A stretch of 61,671 bases of DNA from Terriglobia bacterium. GTDB taxonomy: Bacteria; Acidobacteriota; Vicinamibacteria; Vicinamibacterales; CAVVIG01. The stretch spans positions 1 to 61,671 of the forward strand of contig JAIQFX010000045.1 of NCBI GenBank assembly GCA_020073005.1. Reading direction: 5' to 3'. The notes under the pieces were generated by a model. It was not told the DNA's origin. It worked only from the letters and a program-made list of their open reading frames with translations, and searched no databases. A program made the translations under genes and the position numbers. Positions 1-9,231 of the stretch are shown in pieces (the stretch's first letter is position 1; each line of letters opens with the position of its first letter).

Positions 1-1662
1 CTCGGCACGCCCGATCTCGTCGTGCGCATGCCCGAGCCGTACATCGTCCGCGCGAGCGGCCCGGACGACTTCCGGACGTTCGTCATTCCGATTCCGACGC
101 CGCGTCCCCGCTACGTGCGCGCGCTCGAGTTTCGTCCGGGCAACGCCCGCGTCGTGCATCACGCGAACCTCGGCATCGATCGCACGCAGTCCTCGCGGCA
201 GCTCGATCTGAAAGATCCGGAGCCCGGCTACGTCGGCGGCATGGTGCCTGACGCGCGGTATCCCGAGGGCCAGATGCTCGGCTGGACGCCGGGGCAGGCG
301 CCGCATCCGTCGCCGCCGGGGATGGCGTGGCGGCTGGAGCCCGGCAGCGATCTCGTGGCGCAACTCCATCTGCAGCCGACCGGCAAACCCGAGCCGCTGC
401 AGATCAGCGTTGGCATCTACTTCACCGATGACGCGCCGACGCGCAGCCCGCTCGGCCTGCGCCTTGGCAGCGAGACGATCGACATCCCCGCCGGCCGGCC
501 CGACTACGTCGTCGCCGACAGCTACGTGCTGCCTGTCGACGTCGACGTGCTGGCCGTGCAGCCGCACGCGCACAACCTCGCGCGCCGCATGGAAGCCGCC
601 GCGACCTTGCCCGACGGGACGACGCGATCGCTCATCGCGATCGACGACTGGGACTTCCGCTGGCAGGACGTGTATCGCTACACGACGCCGCTCCTGCTGC
701 CGAAGGGCACGCGGCTTTCGATGCGCTACACGTACGACAACTCCGCCGGCAACGACCGCAATCCGCACCGGCCGCCGGCGCGCGTGGTCTGGGGACAGAA
801 CACCACCGACGAAATGGGCGACCTGTGGATCCAGGTCGTGCCGCGCGACGCCGCGACGCTGACGCTGCTGACGCAGGATTTCCGGCGCAAGGCGCGCGCG
901 GAGGACCTGGCGGCGTACACCAGGCTCCTCTCGGGCGAGCCGGACAACCCGCTTCGGCACGACGCGGTCGCCGCCCTCTACCTCGACGACGGCCAGTTCG
1001 ATCAGGCCATCACGCATTTCCGCCGATCGCTCGCGCTGAATCCCGCGTCGGCGTCGACGCACTACAACCTCGGGTACGCGCTGTCAGTGAGCGGCCGGCA
1101 GGACGATGCCGCGGCCGAATTCGGCGAAGCGCTTCGCCTCGATCCCGACTACGCGCAGGCGCACAACAACCTGGGCGCGGTGCTGCAGTTGCTCGGCCGC
1201 GCGGACGAAGCGCTCGCGCATTACCGCCGCGCCGTCGCGCTCCGGCCCGACAACATCGAAGCGCGCGCCAACCTCGCGCAGCTGCTCTCGGCGCACGGAC
1301 TCGCGGCTGAAGCCGTGGGCGAATTTCAGCAGGTGCTCGCCGTGCGCGCCGATCATCCGCAGGCGCTCGCCGGGCTCGCGTGGGTGCGCGCGACGGCCGG
1401 CGACGATCGGCTTCGCAACCCGGCTGAAGCCGTTCAGCTGGCGGAGCGCGCGGCGGCCGTGGGCGGCCGTCGCGATCTGACGGTGCTCGATGCGCTGGCG
1501 GCCGCGTATGCGGCGGCGGGCCGGTACGACGAAGCCGTCGCGACCGTGCGATCCGGAATCGATCTCGCCGTCGCCACGGGCCGGCCGGCGGTCGTCGTCC
1601 AGCTGCGACAGCGGCTCGAGCTGTATCAACGAGGACAACCGTACCGGGTGCCGTCGCGCTGA
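1..1662 (+). CDS. PHM-like copper monooxygenase with TPR tail, 5' end outside window
   Basis: The gene is open from base 1, so its start lies upstream. The first visible residues (LGTPDLVV) align with about residue 138 of the paralogue at 5650, so a signal peptide and a heme-c site are expected outside the window. Counting codons from base 1, the copper ligands typical of PHM are all visible: His53-His54 (VVHHAN), His123 (LHLQ), His189/His191 (QPHAH) and Met272 in TTDEMGDLW. After about residue 310 come TPR repeats (for example HYNLGYAL, HNNLGAVL) to the C-terminus. Family knowledge: type II copper monooxygenases hydroxylate C-H bonds with O2; the substrate here is unknown. It is followed by a TonB receptor, which suggests a periplasmic role in handling imported or surface substrates. 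Confidence 0.85.
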   Translation, partial: LGTPDLVVRMPEPYIVRASGPDDFRTFVIPIPTPRPRYVRALEFRPGNARVVHHANLGIDRTQSSRQLDLKDPEPGYVGGMVPDARYPEGQMLGWTPGQAPHPSPPGMAWRLEPGSDLVAQLHLQPTGKPEPLQISVGIYFTDDAPTRSPLGLRLGSETIDIPAGRPDYVVADSYVLPVDVDVLAVQPHAHNLARRMEAAATLPDGTTRSLIAIDDWDFRWQDVYRYTTPLLLPKGTRLSMRYTYDNSAGNDRNPHRPPARVVWGQNTTDEMGDLWIQVVPRDAATLTLLTQDFRRKARAEDLAAYTRLLSGEPDNPLRHDAVAALYLDDGQFDQAITHFRRSLALNPASASTHYNLGYALSVSGRQDDAAAEFGEALRLDPDYAQAHNNLGAVLQLLGRADEALAHYRRAVALRPDNIEARANLAQLLSAHGLAAEAVGEFQQVLAVRADHPQALAGLAWVRATAGDDRLRNPAEAVQLAERAAAVGGRRDLTVLDALAAAYAAAGRYDEAVATVRSGIDLAVATGRPAVVVQLRQRLELYQRGQPYRVPSR

Positions 1663-1778
1663 ATCTCAAGGATGCATAAAGTCGATGCCAGCGATGCAAA
1701 AAGGTGATGTTCCGCGGCCGCGTTGATCCAACTTTCCGGTTCGAATAGTGGGAATCGTCAGGGATTGCAACGTCCCCA

Positions 1779-1807
1779 TTGACTCCCGGTACACGTCCGC
1801 GTAACCT
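1779..1807 (+). promoter_or_regulatory. putative sigma70-type promoter of the TonB receptor gene
   Basis: TTGACT at 1779-1784 and TAACCT at 1802-1807 are separated by 17 bp. They lie about 60 bp upstream of the receptor start. This is a by-eye match only. Confidence 0.35.
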
Positions 1808-1866
1808 CCCCGGGAACTCCGACCAACCCGACCTGTTTACACGCGTACTGCATGGAGGGGATAGGC

Positions 1867-4800
1867 ATGGCGAAGAGGATTCTGTTGTCGGTCTTTGCGC
1901 TGGCGTGTCTGCTGGCGCTGCCGACGACCGCTCGAGCGCAGAGCTCGTTCGCTGGCGTCGTCAAGGACGCCACCGGAGCGGTTCTCCCAGGTGTCACTGT
2001 CGAAGCGGCGAGCGATGTGTTGATCGAGAAAGTCCGCTCGGTCTCGACCGACGCGAACGGCGCGTACAGGATTGAGAACCTGCGTCCCGGCACCTACGTG
2101 CTGACGTTCACGCTGCCGGGCTTTGCGACGGTGAAACGGGACGGCGTCGAGCTCCAGTCGAACTTCACGGCGACCATCAATGCCGAGCTCAAGGTCGGCG
2201 CGGTCGAGGAAACCGTGACGGTGTCGGGGCAGTCGCCCGTCGTCGACACGCAGAGCAACAGCAAGGCGCAGGTACTCTCGCGTGACGTCCTCGACGCGGT
2301 GCCGAGCTCGCACACGTTTCAGTCGGTCGGCCAGCTCGTCGTCGGCGTGACGCTGACGGCGCCGGACGTCGGCGGATCGCAGGCGATGCAGCAGACCTAC
2401 TTCACGGTCCACGGTCTGGGCGCGGCCCAGACGTCGATCCTGAACGACGGGATGATCATCAACGGCCTGCAGGGCGACGGCGCCATCCAGACCTACTTCA
2501 ATGAGGGCACCAACCAGGAAATGGTGTACCAGACCGGCGGTGGCAACGTCGACTCACCCACCGGCGGCGTCAAGATCAATCTGATCCCGAAGGAAGGCGG
2601 CAACCGCTTCTCCGGCTCGTTGTTCGAGGGGTACGAGAGCGACAAGATCCAGTCGAGCAACATGACGGACTTCCTCTCGTCGCACGGCGTCACCTCGCTC
2701 GACAAGATCGGCACCTACAGCGACACCGACCTGACGCAGGGCGGACCGATCATGAAGGACAAGATGTGGTTCTTCGGGTCCCTGCGGCTCTTCACCGTGA
2801 ACAAGCCGATTGCCAGCACCTTCGTGGGCGATGGCACCAACGCCGGGGCATTGGCGTGCTACACGGGCGCCAAGTCGTGCGCGCAGGGCGTCGACCAGCA
2901 GCATCAGTACAGCGGATTGCTCCGGCTGACCTACCAGGTGAGCCCGCGCAACAAGCTGTCGGCGTACATGGACCGCATCCACAAGGTGCGCGGCGCGGCC
3001 ATGGGCCCAGGCGACGAGCAGACGACATCGTCGGTGCGGTGGAACTCTCCGCTGTACCTGACCAACAGCGTCAAGTGGGCGTCGACGGTGAGCAGCAAGT
3101 TGCTCGTCGAGGCCGGCTACTCGAGCAACATCGAGCGCTACAACAACCTGTACCCGGACGGCATCGAGCAGCCGACGCCGTTCGTGCCGGGCGCGACCAA
3201 CGTCAACCTGGCGAACAGCGCGTGGGCGTCGGTTGTCCGCCACGTGGACACCGTCAAGAACACTCAGTGGGGCGCATCGGCGGCCGAGACCGGTCAATAC
3301 CCGGACCGCTACAACGCGCAGGCCTCGGCGACCTACGTCACCGGCACGCACAGCGTGAAGTTCGGCTTCCAGGATTCGTGGGGCATCTTCAACCACACCT
3401 ATCGCGCCAACGGCGACCTGTACCAGAACTACCTGAGCGGCGTGCCGTCGACGGTGACGCTGCTCGACACGTCGGTGTGGTCGGCCGAGCGCCTGAACGC
3501 GGGTCTTGGGCTCTACGGCCAGGACATCTGGACGGTCAATCGCATGACGTTGACCATCGGCGGCCGCTGGGAATACGTCAGCGAGTCGGTCGTGGGCCAG
3601 CCGCAGCAGATCGGACGCTGGGCGAACATCCCGGCGTTCGGCGATGTCCAGATGCCGACCTGGAAGACGTTCTCGCCGCGCGTCGCGGCGGTGTTCGACG
3701 TCTTCGGCAACGGCAAGACGGCGGTCCGCGTCGGATTCAACCGGTACCAGGCGGCGGCGACGACGACGTTCGCCTCCCTCTACAACCCGTCGGCGATCGT
3801 GACGGCGTCGGGCGCGTGGACCGATCTCAACAAAGATGACGTGGCGCAGGGAACGCGCGGCTGCGTGTACCTCACCCCGGGCTGCGAGATCAACTTCTCC
3901 GCGGTCGCCAACAACTTCGGCGTGGTCTCGCTGGCGAGCCCGGATTCCGGCATCCAGCGGCCATACGTCGATCAGTTCAACGTCGGCGCGACGCGCGAGG
4001 TCCTGCGCGGCGTGTCCGTGTCGTTCGACTGGTTCCACAACAACAGCAAGAACATCTGGGAGCGGAACAACATCAACTGGACCGCCGCCAGCTATCGGCC
4101 GTTGACCGTGTTCAGCCCCATCGACGGCACGCCGATCACGATGTACGACTACGTGAGCTCGGCGGTCGCGAAGAACGTCGTGCAGGTGGACACCAACGAC
4201 ACCGGCCTGACGCAGAAGTACGACGCATTCGAGTTCAACTTCAACGCGCGGCTGCCAGGCGGTGTCCGGCTCTTCGGCGGTTCCGCCACGGATCGGACCA
4301 TCGCGAACACGTGCAGCGCGGCGGCGAACAACCCGAACTTCCTGATGACGATCGGCGGCGTGAACTACTGCGACCAGAGCCTGAGCAGCATCCCCTGGCG
4401 CACGCAGTACAAGCTCGCGGCGACCTATCCGCTGCCGTGGTATGGCGTCACGGTCAGCGGTTCGTATCAGGGGCTTCCGGGCTACCTGCTCGGCACGTCG
4501 GCCCTGACGGCCGGCGGCGCGGGCGCGCCGAACTTCACGCAGATGAGCGGTCTGGGCACGGCCTGGACCGTCACGGCGGGGACCAACTACGCGGTCTGCC
4601 CGGGCAACTCCGCCTCGCAGGGCTGCGTCGTCGGCCAGCGCGTCGTGCCGGCCTCGTTCGGCCTCGTGAGCTCGTCGCTGTCGGTGCCGCTCGTCGCGCC
4701 GGGCGTCGAGCTGACGCCGCGGTTGAACCAGGTGGACCTCTCGATCGCCAAGCGGATCAGCGTGGGCCACATCAAGATTGATCCGAAGATCGACATCTTC

Positions 4801-4950
4801 AACGCGTTCAACTCGAGCGACTACTTCAGCGTGCGCGGAACGACGTTCGCGCCGACCGCGGCGGCCGGCGTGTCGGGCGGCACGTATCTGTATCCGGGCA
4901 GCATCCTCCAGGGCCGCCTCGTCCGGCTCGGCGCCGTCGTGGCCTGGTAG
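1867..4950 (+). CDS. TonB-dependent receptor, Oar-like, with carboxypeptidase-regulatory domain
   Basis: Outer-membrane receptor of about 1027 residues. I chose the ATG at 1867 because GGAGGGG sits 8 bases upstream and it begins a clean signal peptide (MAKRILLSVFALACLLALP...ARAQ). Residues about 27-110 form a CarbopepD-regulatory-like beta-sandwich (SSFAGVVKDATGAVLPGVTV, then GAYRIENLRPGTYVLTF). A plug region and a long beta-barrel follow, ending in Trp (GAVVAW), the usual terminal aromatic for barrel assembly. Family knowledge: such receptors take up oligosaccharides, peptides or metal chelates using TonB energy. The next genes are secreted redox enzymes. A heptamer array and a strong terminator follow the stop codon, so the gene is probably transcribed alone. 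Confidence 0.93.
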   Translation: MAKRILLSVFALACLLALPTTARAQSSFAGVVKDATGAVLPGVTVEAASDVLIEKVRSVSTDANGAYRIENLRPGTYVLTFTLPGFATVKRDGVELQSNFTATINAELKVGAVEETVTVSGQSPVVDTQSNSKAQVLSRDVLDAVPSSHTFQSVGQLVVGVTLTAPDVGGSQAMQQTYFTVHGLGAAQTSILNDGMIINGLQGDGAIQTYFNEGTNQEMVYQTGGGNVDSPTGGVKINLIPKEGGNRFSGSLFEGYESDKIQSSNMTDFLSSHGVTSLDKIGTYSDTDLTQGGPIMKDKMWFFGSLRLFTVNKPIASTFVGDGTNAGALACYTGAKSCAQGVDQQHQYSGLLRLTYQVSPRNKLSAYMDRIHKVRGAAMGPGDEQTTSSVRWNSPLYLTNSVKWASTVSSKLLVEAGYSSNIERYNNLYPDGIEQPTPFVPGATNVNLANSAWASVVRHVDTVKNTQWGASAAETGQYPDRYNAQASATYVTGTHSVKFGFQDSWGIFNHTYRANGDLYQNYLSGVPSTVTLLDTSVWSAERLNAGLGLYGQDIWTVNRMTLTIGGRWEYVSESVVGQPQQIGRWANIPAFGDVQMPTWKTFSPRVAAVFDVFGNGKTAVRVGFNRYQAAATTTFASLYNPSAIVTASGAWTDLNKDDVAQGTRGCVYLTPGCEINFSAVANNFGVVSLASPDSGIQRPYVDQFNVGATREVLRGVSVSFDWFHNNSKNIWERNNINWTAASYRPLTVFSPIDGTPITMYDYVSSAVAKNVVQVDTNDTGLTQKYDAFEFNFNARLPGGVRLFGGSATDRTIANTCSAAANNPNFLMTIGGVNYCDQSLSSIPWRTQYKLAATYPLPWYGVTVSGSYQGLPGYLLGTSALTAGGAGAPNFTQMSGLGTAWTVTAGTNYAVCPGNSASQGCVVGQRVVPASFGLVSSSLSVPLVAPGVELTPRLNQVDLSIAKRISVGHIKIDPKIDIFNAFNSSDYFSVRGTTFAPTAAAGVSGGTYLYPGSILQGRLVRLGAVVAW

Positions 4951-4957
4951 GAAGAAG

Positions 4958-5006
4958 AGAAGTTAGAAGGTAGAAGTCAGAAGTCAGAAGTCAGAAGTCA
5001 GAAGTA
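4958..5006. repeat. seven tandem heptamers (AGAAGTC)
   Basis: Seven consecutive 7-bp units: two variant units, four identical AGAAGTC units and a final AGAAGTA, 49 bp in all. It starts 7 bp after the receptor stop codon and is much richer in A+T than its surroundings. Confidence 0.95.
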
Positions 5007-5009
5007 AGG

Positions 5010-5044
5010 AGGGCTGGGGGGTGATCCCCTCAGCCCTTTTTTTT
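5010..5044 (+). terminator. Rho-independent terminator after the TonB receptor
   Basis: An 11-bp GC-rich stem (GGGCTGGGGGG with CCCCTCAGCCC, one G-T wobble) closes a TGAT loop and is followed directly by eight T. This is the clearest intrinsic terminator in the window. It overlaps the upstream edge of the next gene's open frame and therefore argues for a start at 5048 or 5060. Confidence 0.9.
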
Positions 5045-5059
5045 GTTATGGTGTACGTC

Positions 5060-5653
5060 ATGTCCCGGTGGTTCGTCGCGCTGGCGTTGCTTGTCGGCGG
5101 GCTGCTCGCGTCCCCTGGGCAAATTGTCCACGCCGCTCCGCAGGTGCGCGTCCAGCAGGTCGATGGCGGCCACGCCGTCGATCCCCTCGCGGCGCCGGCC
5201 GGTTCGAAGGCGATCGTCTTTCTCTTTACCAGCACCGACTGTCCGATCTCCAACCGCTACGCGCCCGAAGTCCGCCGGCTCGCGACGACGTACGGGCCCA
5301 AGGGCGTCGTGTTCCGGCTGATCTACCCGAATCCCGCGGAGAACGCCAAGGGGATCCGCGAGCACATGGCGGCGTTCGCGTACGCGGGCGCGGCGCAGGC
5401 GTTCCGCGATCCGAAGCTCGACCTGGTCAAGTTCGTCGGCGCCACCATCACGCCCGAAGCGGCCGTCGTCGTCGACGGCAAGGTCGTCTATCGCGGCCGC
5501 ATCGACGATCGCTACGTCGATCTCGGTCTCGAGCGGCCCGCCGCGACGACGCACGATCTGGGTGAGGCGCTCGAGGCGGTGGTGACCGGCAGGAAGGTGC
5601 CGCATCCGACGACGCAAGCCGTCGGCTGCTACATCGCCGACTTCGCGCGATGA
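5060..5653 (+). CDS. secreted thioredoxin-fold (redoxin/AhpC-TSA-like) protein
   Basis: About 197 residues from the ATG at 5060; an ATG at 5048 is possible, and starts farther upstream would lie in the terminator. MSRWFVALALLVGGLLASPG looks like a signal peptide. The thioredoxin-fold core carries TSTDCPISNRYAPE with Cys61. The pattern is CPIS, so the resolving cysteine of a classical CxxC is absent; a second Cys lies near the C-terminus (AVGCYI). Family knowledge: proteins of this type occur next to, or fused to, cytochrome-c/copper monooxygenases in Acidobacteria and Planctomycetes. The stop codon overlaps the next start (ATGA, 5650-5653), so the two are translationally coupled. Likely role: thiol or peroxide chemistry, or redox partner, for the downstream enzyme. 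Confidence 0.85.
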   Translation: MSRWFVALALLVGGLLASPGQIVHAAPQVRVQQVDGGHAVDPLAAPAGSKAIVFLFTSTDCPISNRYAPEVRRLATTYGPKGVVFRLIYPNPAENAKGIREHMAAFAYAGAAQAFRDPKLDLVKFVGATITPEAAVVVDGKVVYRGRIDDRYVDLGLERPAATTHDLGEALEAVVTGRKVPHPTTQAVGCYIADFAR

Positions 5654-7623
5654 AAGTCGCGGCCGTCGCGCTCGCGTCGGTTACGCTGGCGACCGTAGTG
5701 CTCGCAACCGTGGCGTCCGGCTTCAGCCGGACCGAGCAAGTCTCGTCTCCCACCTACACCAAAGACATCGCCCCACTCATCGCGGATCGCTGTGGCATGT
5801 GCCACGACGCGGGCGGCGCCGCGCCGTTCGGCCTGCTCACGTACGCCGACGCCAAGCGTCACGCGACGCAGATCGCGACCGTCACGCGCAGCCGCTTCAT
5901 GCCGCCGTGGAAGGCGGATCCGGACAACGGTCCGTTCGTCGGACAGCATCCGCTGTCGGACGCCGAGATCGATCTCATCCGGCGCTGGGTGGACGGCGGC
6001 ACGGTCGAGGGCGATCCGCGCGACTTGCCCGCGCCGCGTCACTGGGCGGAAGGCTGGCGGCTCGGCCAGCCCGATCTGATCGTCACGCTGCCTGAGGCGT
6101 ACACGCTGCAGGCCGAAGGGACGGACGTGTTCCGCATCTTCGTCATCCCGCTGCCCGTGACGAAGACGCGCTTCGTGCGCGGCCTCGAGTTCCGGCCGGG
6201 GAATGCGAAAGTCGTCCACCACGCGAACATCCGCGTCGACAAGACCGCCGCGTCGCGCGCGCTCGACGCAGCGGATCCGGGGCCGGGCTACAGCGGTCTG
6301 ATCCTGCGGTCGGCGGATTATCCGGAAGGACACTTTCTCGGCTGGACGCCGGGACAGGTCGCACCGCTGCTGCCGAAGGATCTCAGCTGGCGTCTGGATC
6401 CGAAAACGGATCTGGTGATCGAGACGCACATGCAGCCGAGCGGCAAGAAGGAAAGCGTGCAGCCGTCGATCGGCCTGTACTTCAGCGACACGCCGCCCAC
6501 GCGCACGCCAGCGATGCTGCGGCTCGGCCGGCAGACGATCGACATTCCCGCCGGCGAGAAGCAGTACATCGTGACCGACTCGTACACGCTGCCCGTGGAC
6601 GTCGAGGTCGAAGCGCTGCAGCCGCACGCGCACTACCGCGCGCGCGAGGTCCAGGGCGACGCGACGCTGCCGGACGGGACGAAGAAGCCGCTCATCCACA
6701 TCGCCGACTGGGACTTCCGCTGGCAGCACGTCTTCCAGTACGAGACGCCGCTGCGCTTGCCGAAAGGCACGACGCTGTCCATGCGCTGGGTGTACGACAA
6801 CTCCGCCGCCAACACGCGCAACCCCGAGCGTCCGCCGAAGCGGGCGCAGTGGGGACAGCGATCGTCGGACGAGATGGGCGATCTCTGGATGCAGGTGCTG
6901 ACGCGCAACGAGCCGGATCTCGTGACGCTGACGCGCCAGTTCCGCGCGAAGGTGGCCGCCGAGGACGTCAACGGCTACGAAGTCGAGATCGAGAAGCATC
7001 CGAACGACATCGGGCTCCACGACGATGCCGCGCTGCTGTACCTCGAGGTGGGCCGTCCCGAGAACGCCGTCGCGCATTTCCAGAAGTCGCTCGCGCTGAA
7101 GGGTGGTTCCGCGCCCGCGCACTACAACCTCGGGACCGCGCTGTCGGTGGCCGGCCGGCTCGACGAGGCCGTCTACGAGTACCGTCAGGCGATTCAGATC
7201 GACGCGTCGTACGCCAACGCGCACAACAATCTGGGCAGCGTGCTGCTGTCGCAGGGCAAGACCGCCGAGGCCGCGCGCGAATTCCGTGAAGTGATCCGGC
7301 TGCAGCCGCAGTCGGCGTCGGGCCTGGCGAACCTGGCGTGGGTGCTCGCGACCGCGTCGCGTCCGGCGGACCGTGACGCGACGCAGGCGGTTGACCTCGC
7401 CGAGCGCGTCGTCGATCTCACGGGCCGCCGTGACGCGCGAGCATTGGACGTGCTGGCCGCGGCCTATGCGTCGGCGGGGCGGTTCGACCGCGCGCAGGAC
7501 GCCGCCAGCGCCGCGCTCCGGCTGCTGCCCGCGGAGCCCCTGGCCTCCGAAATCCGCCAGCGGCAGGACCTCTACCGCCAGGGCCGCCCGTACGTCGCGC
7601 AAGATCCACAATCCAGACGCTGA
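5650..7623 (+). CDS. heme-c / PHM-like copper monooxygenase with TPR tail
   Basis: Protein of 657 residues with three visible parts. Residues 1-30 are a signal peptide whose last part (ASGFSRTE) comes from an in-frame palindromic repeat. Residues 35-125 are a cytochrome-c-like domain with one heme site CGMCH (Cys48, Cys51, His52). Residues about 140-420 are a PHM-like double beta-sandwich with every copper ligand position: His190-His191 (CuH), His260 (ETHMQ), His326/His328 (QPHAH, CuM) and Met409 in SSDEMGDLW, close to the SDEM context of animal PHM. Residues about 430-650 are TPR repeats. Electrons could arrive through the fused heme rather than ascorbate (inference). It is coupled to the redoxin gene by a 4-bp overlap and is a paralogue of the genes at 1, 7755 and 19576. 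Confidence 0.9.
   Translation: MKVAAVALASVTLATVVLATVASGFSRTEQVSSPTYTKDIAPLIADRCGMCHDAGGAAPFGLLTYADAKRHATQIATVTRSRFMPPWKADPDNGPFVGQHPLSDAEIDLIRRWVDGGTVEGDPRDLPAPRHWAEGWRLGQPDLIVTLPEAYTLQAEGTDVFRIFVIPLPVTKTRFVRGLEFRPGNAKVVHHANIRVDKTAASRALDAADPGPGYSGLILRSADYPEGHFLGWTPGQVAPLLPKDLSWRLDPKTDLVIETHMQPSGKKESVQPSIGLYFSDTPPTRTPAMLRLGRQTIDIPAGEKQYIVTDSYTLPVDVEVEALQPHAHYRAREVQGDATLPDGTKKPLIHIADWDFRWQHVFQYETPLRLPKGTTLSMRWVYDNSAANTRNPERPPKRAQWGQRSSDEMGDLWMQVLTRNEPDLVTLTRQFRAKVAAEDVNGYEVEIEKHPNDIGLHDDAALLYLEVGRPENAVAHFQKSLALKGGSAPAHYNLGTALSVAGRLDEAVYEYRQAIQIDASYANAHNNLGSVLLSQGKTAEAAREFREVIRLQPQSASGLANLAWVLATASRPADRDATQAVDLAERVVDLTGRRDARALDVLAAAYASAGRFDRAQDAASAALRLLPAEPLASEIRQRQDLYRQGRPYVAQDPQSRR
5715..5732. 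repeat. family A palindrome inside a signal-peptide coding region
   Basis: GTCCGGCTTCAGCCGGAC: 7-bp arms and a TTCA loop, read in frame as part of SGFSRT. Confidence 0.93.
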
Positions 7624-7712
7624 ACCGGACGTTCGCGGTATGATATGAACCCGTAGCCACCTTCGCGCCCCCGGCGCTTCGGCGTCCAAGGCGCTTCAGG
7701 TGAGTGAGGTCT

Positions 7713-7738
7713 CGTAGCGCGAGCCTTTCAGGCGAGCG
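7713..7738. repeat. family B palindromic repeat in 5' leader
   Basis: Copy of the GAGCCTTTCAGGCGAGCG repeat preceded by CGTAGCGC. It ends 7 bases before the ribosome binding site of the following gene. Confidence 0.9.
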
Positions 7739-7754
7739 TTCAGAAGGAGTCACC

Positions 7755-9134
7755 ATGTCGGACTCGAAGATGTTGAAGACCGGTCTGGTCCTCGTCGCAT
7801 TCAGCGTCCTGCCGCGCCTCGCGATGGCGGCGGATTCTCCCGCGCCGACGTTCACCAAGGACGTCGCCCCGATCTTCCAGGCGAAGTGCGAAGCCTGCCA
7901 CCGCCCGGACAACATGGCGCCCATGTCGCTGCAGACCTACGAACAGGCGCGGCCGTGGGCCAAGTCGATCGCGCAGCGCGTCGGCGCGCATCAGATGCCG
8001 CCGTGGCACATCGACAAGACGGTCGGCATCCAGAAGTTCAAGAACGATCGGTCGCTGACCGACGATCAGGTCGACACGATCGTGAAGTGGGTCGCGGCCG
8101 GCGCGCCGAAGGGCGATCCGAAGGACATGCCCGCGCCGAAAGTGTGGACCGACGACACGAAGGAATGGGCGATGGAGGCCAAGTACGGCCAGCCCGACCT
8201 CCTCGTGAAGTCGCCGGAGTACACGATGCCGGCGGTCGCGCAGGACGCCTGGTGGCGGCCGAACGTGCCGACCAACATCACCGAGCCGCGCTGGGTGCGC
8301 GCGATCGAAATCCGTCCGGTCGGCAAGAACGCCCGCAAGATCACGCATCACGCGCTCGCGTTCCTGCGGCAGACCGAGAAGGACGTTCCGAAGGAGCTCG
8401 TCAGCAACGATCCGAACGTCGCGGGCGAGGGCCTCTTCATGGAATGGGCCGTCGGCAAGAACGGCGACGAGATGCGTCCGGACTCCGGCCGTCTGATGCT
8501 GCCGGGCTCGAGCATCACCTGGGAGATGCACTACCACGCGGTCGGCGAAGAGATCTCCGCGCACACCGAGCTCGCGGTCTGGTTCTATCCCAAGGGCCAG
8601 GAGCCGAAGCATCGCGAAGTGCTCGCGCTCTTCAACACGTTCTCGGCGCCTCCGGGCGTGGCGCTGCCCAACGCGCAGCCGCTCGACATCGCGCCGAACA
8701 GCATCACGACGACCGAAAGCTTTGTCACGCTCCGCGAGAACGCTCGAATCGAGAACTTCCAGGCCCACATGCACCTGCGCGGCAAGGGCATGTCGATGGA
8801 GGCGATCTATCCGGACGGCAAGCGCGAGACGCTGAGCCAGGTGACGGACTTCAACTTCAACTGGCACAACATGTACATCTACGCGGACGATGTGGCGCCG
8901 CTGCTCCCGAAGGGCACGATGCTCCACTTCATCGCGTGGTACGACAACACGCGCAACAATAAGTCGAACCCCGATCCGGATCAGTGGGTCGGCTGGGGCG
9001 ACCGCACCGTGGACGAGATGGGCCACGCGTGGATCAACATCACGTACTACAACGACGCCGACTTCAAGGCGGAGCAGGCCAAGCGCGCGTCGACGAAGAC
9101 GACGACGACCGCGGCCGCGCAGCAGGATCGGTAG
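7755..9134 (+). CDS. heme-c / PHM-like copper monooxygenase, short form
   Basis: 459 residues from the ATG at 7755, preceded by AAGGAG. A signal peptide ending near AMAADS is followed by a cytochrome-c-like domain (CEACH: Cys45, Cys48, His49) and a PHM-like domain. Copper ligands: His198-His199 (ITHHA), His259 (WEMHYH), His338/His340 (AHMHLRGK) and Met422 in TVDEMGHAW. WEMHY and AHMHLRGK closely echo the VHYG and HTHHLGK motifs of animal PHM. It has no TPR tail, unlike the previous gene; it ends in a Thr/Ala-rich tail. A secreted Ig-like protein follows at 9232 after two hairpins. Substrate unknown. Confidence 0.9.
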   Translation: MSDSKMLKTGLVLVAFSVLPRLAMAADSPAPTFTKDVAPIFQAKCEACHRPDNMAPMSLQTYEQARPWAKSIAQRVGAHQMPPWHIDKTVGIQKFKNDRSLTDDQVDTIVKWVAAGAPKGDPKDMPAPKVWTDDTKEWAMEAKYGQPDLLVKSPEYTMPAVAQDAWWRPNVPTNITEPRWVRAIEIRPVGKNARKITHHALAFLRQTEKDVPKELVSNDPNVAGEGLFMEWAVGKNGDEMRPDSGRLMLPGSSITWEMHYHAVGEEISAHTELAVWFYPKGQEPKHREVLALFNTFSAPPGVALPNAQPLDIAPNSITTTESFVTLRENARIENFQAHMHLRGKGMSMEAIYPDGKRETLSQVTDFNFNWHNMYIYADDVAPLLPKGTMLHFIAWYDNTRNNKSNPDPDQWVGWGDRTVDEMGHAWINITYYNDADFKAEQAKRASTKTTTTAAAQQDR

Positions 9135-9152
9135 GCCGGCAGGATCAGTGGT

Positions 9153-9207
9153 GTCCGGCTTCAGCCGGACGGGATTACTTTCAGGGGCGGACAACGGGTC
9201 CGCCCCT
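9153..9207. repeat. two consecutive palindromes between genes
   Basis: 9153-9170 is a family A palindrome (7-bp arms, TTCA loop). 9183-9207 is a second hairpin with 10-bp arms AGGGGCGGAC / GTCCGCCCCT and a 5-base loop. There is no T-tract, so neither looks like a standard terminator. Confidence 0.9.
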
Positions 9208-9231
9208 ACGCATTTGAGGATGACGAATTCC

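Noticed and set aside
2554-4770. Long minus-strand open frame opposite the TonB receptor
   Set aside because: Arg/His/Val-rich translation with no motifs; a shadow of high-GC codon usage on a well-supported gene.
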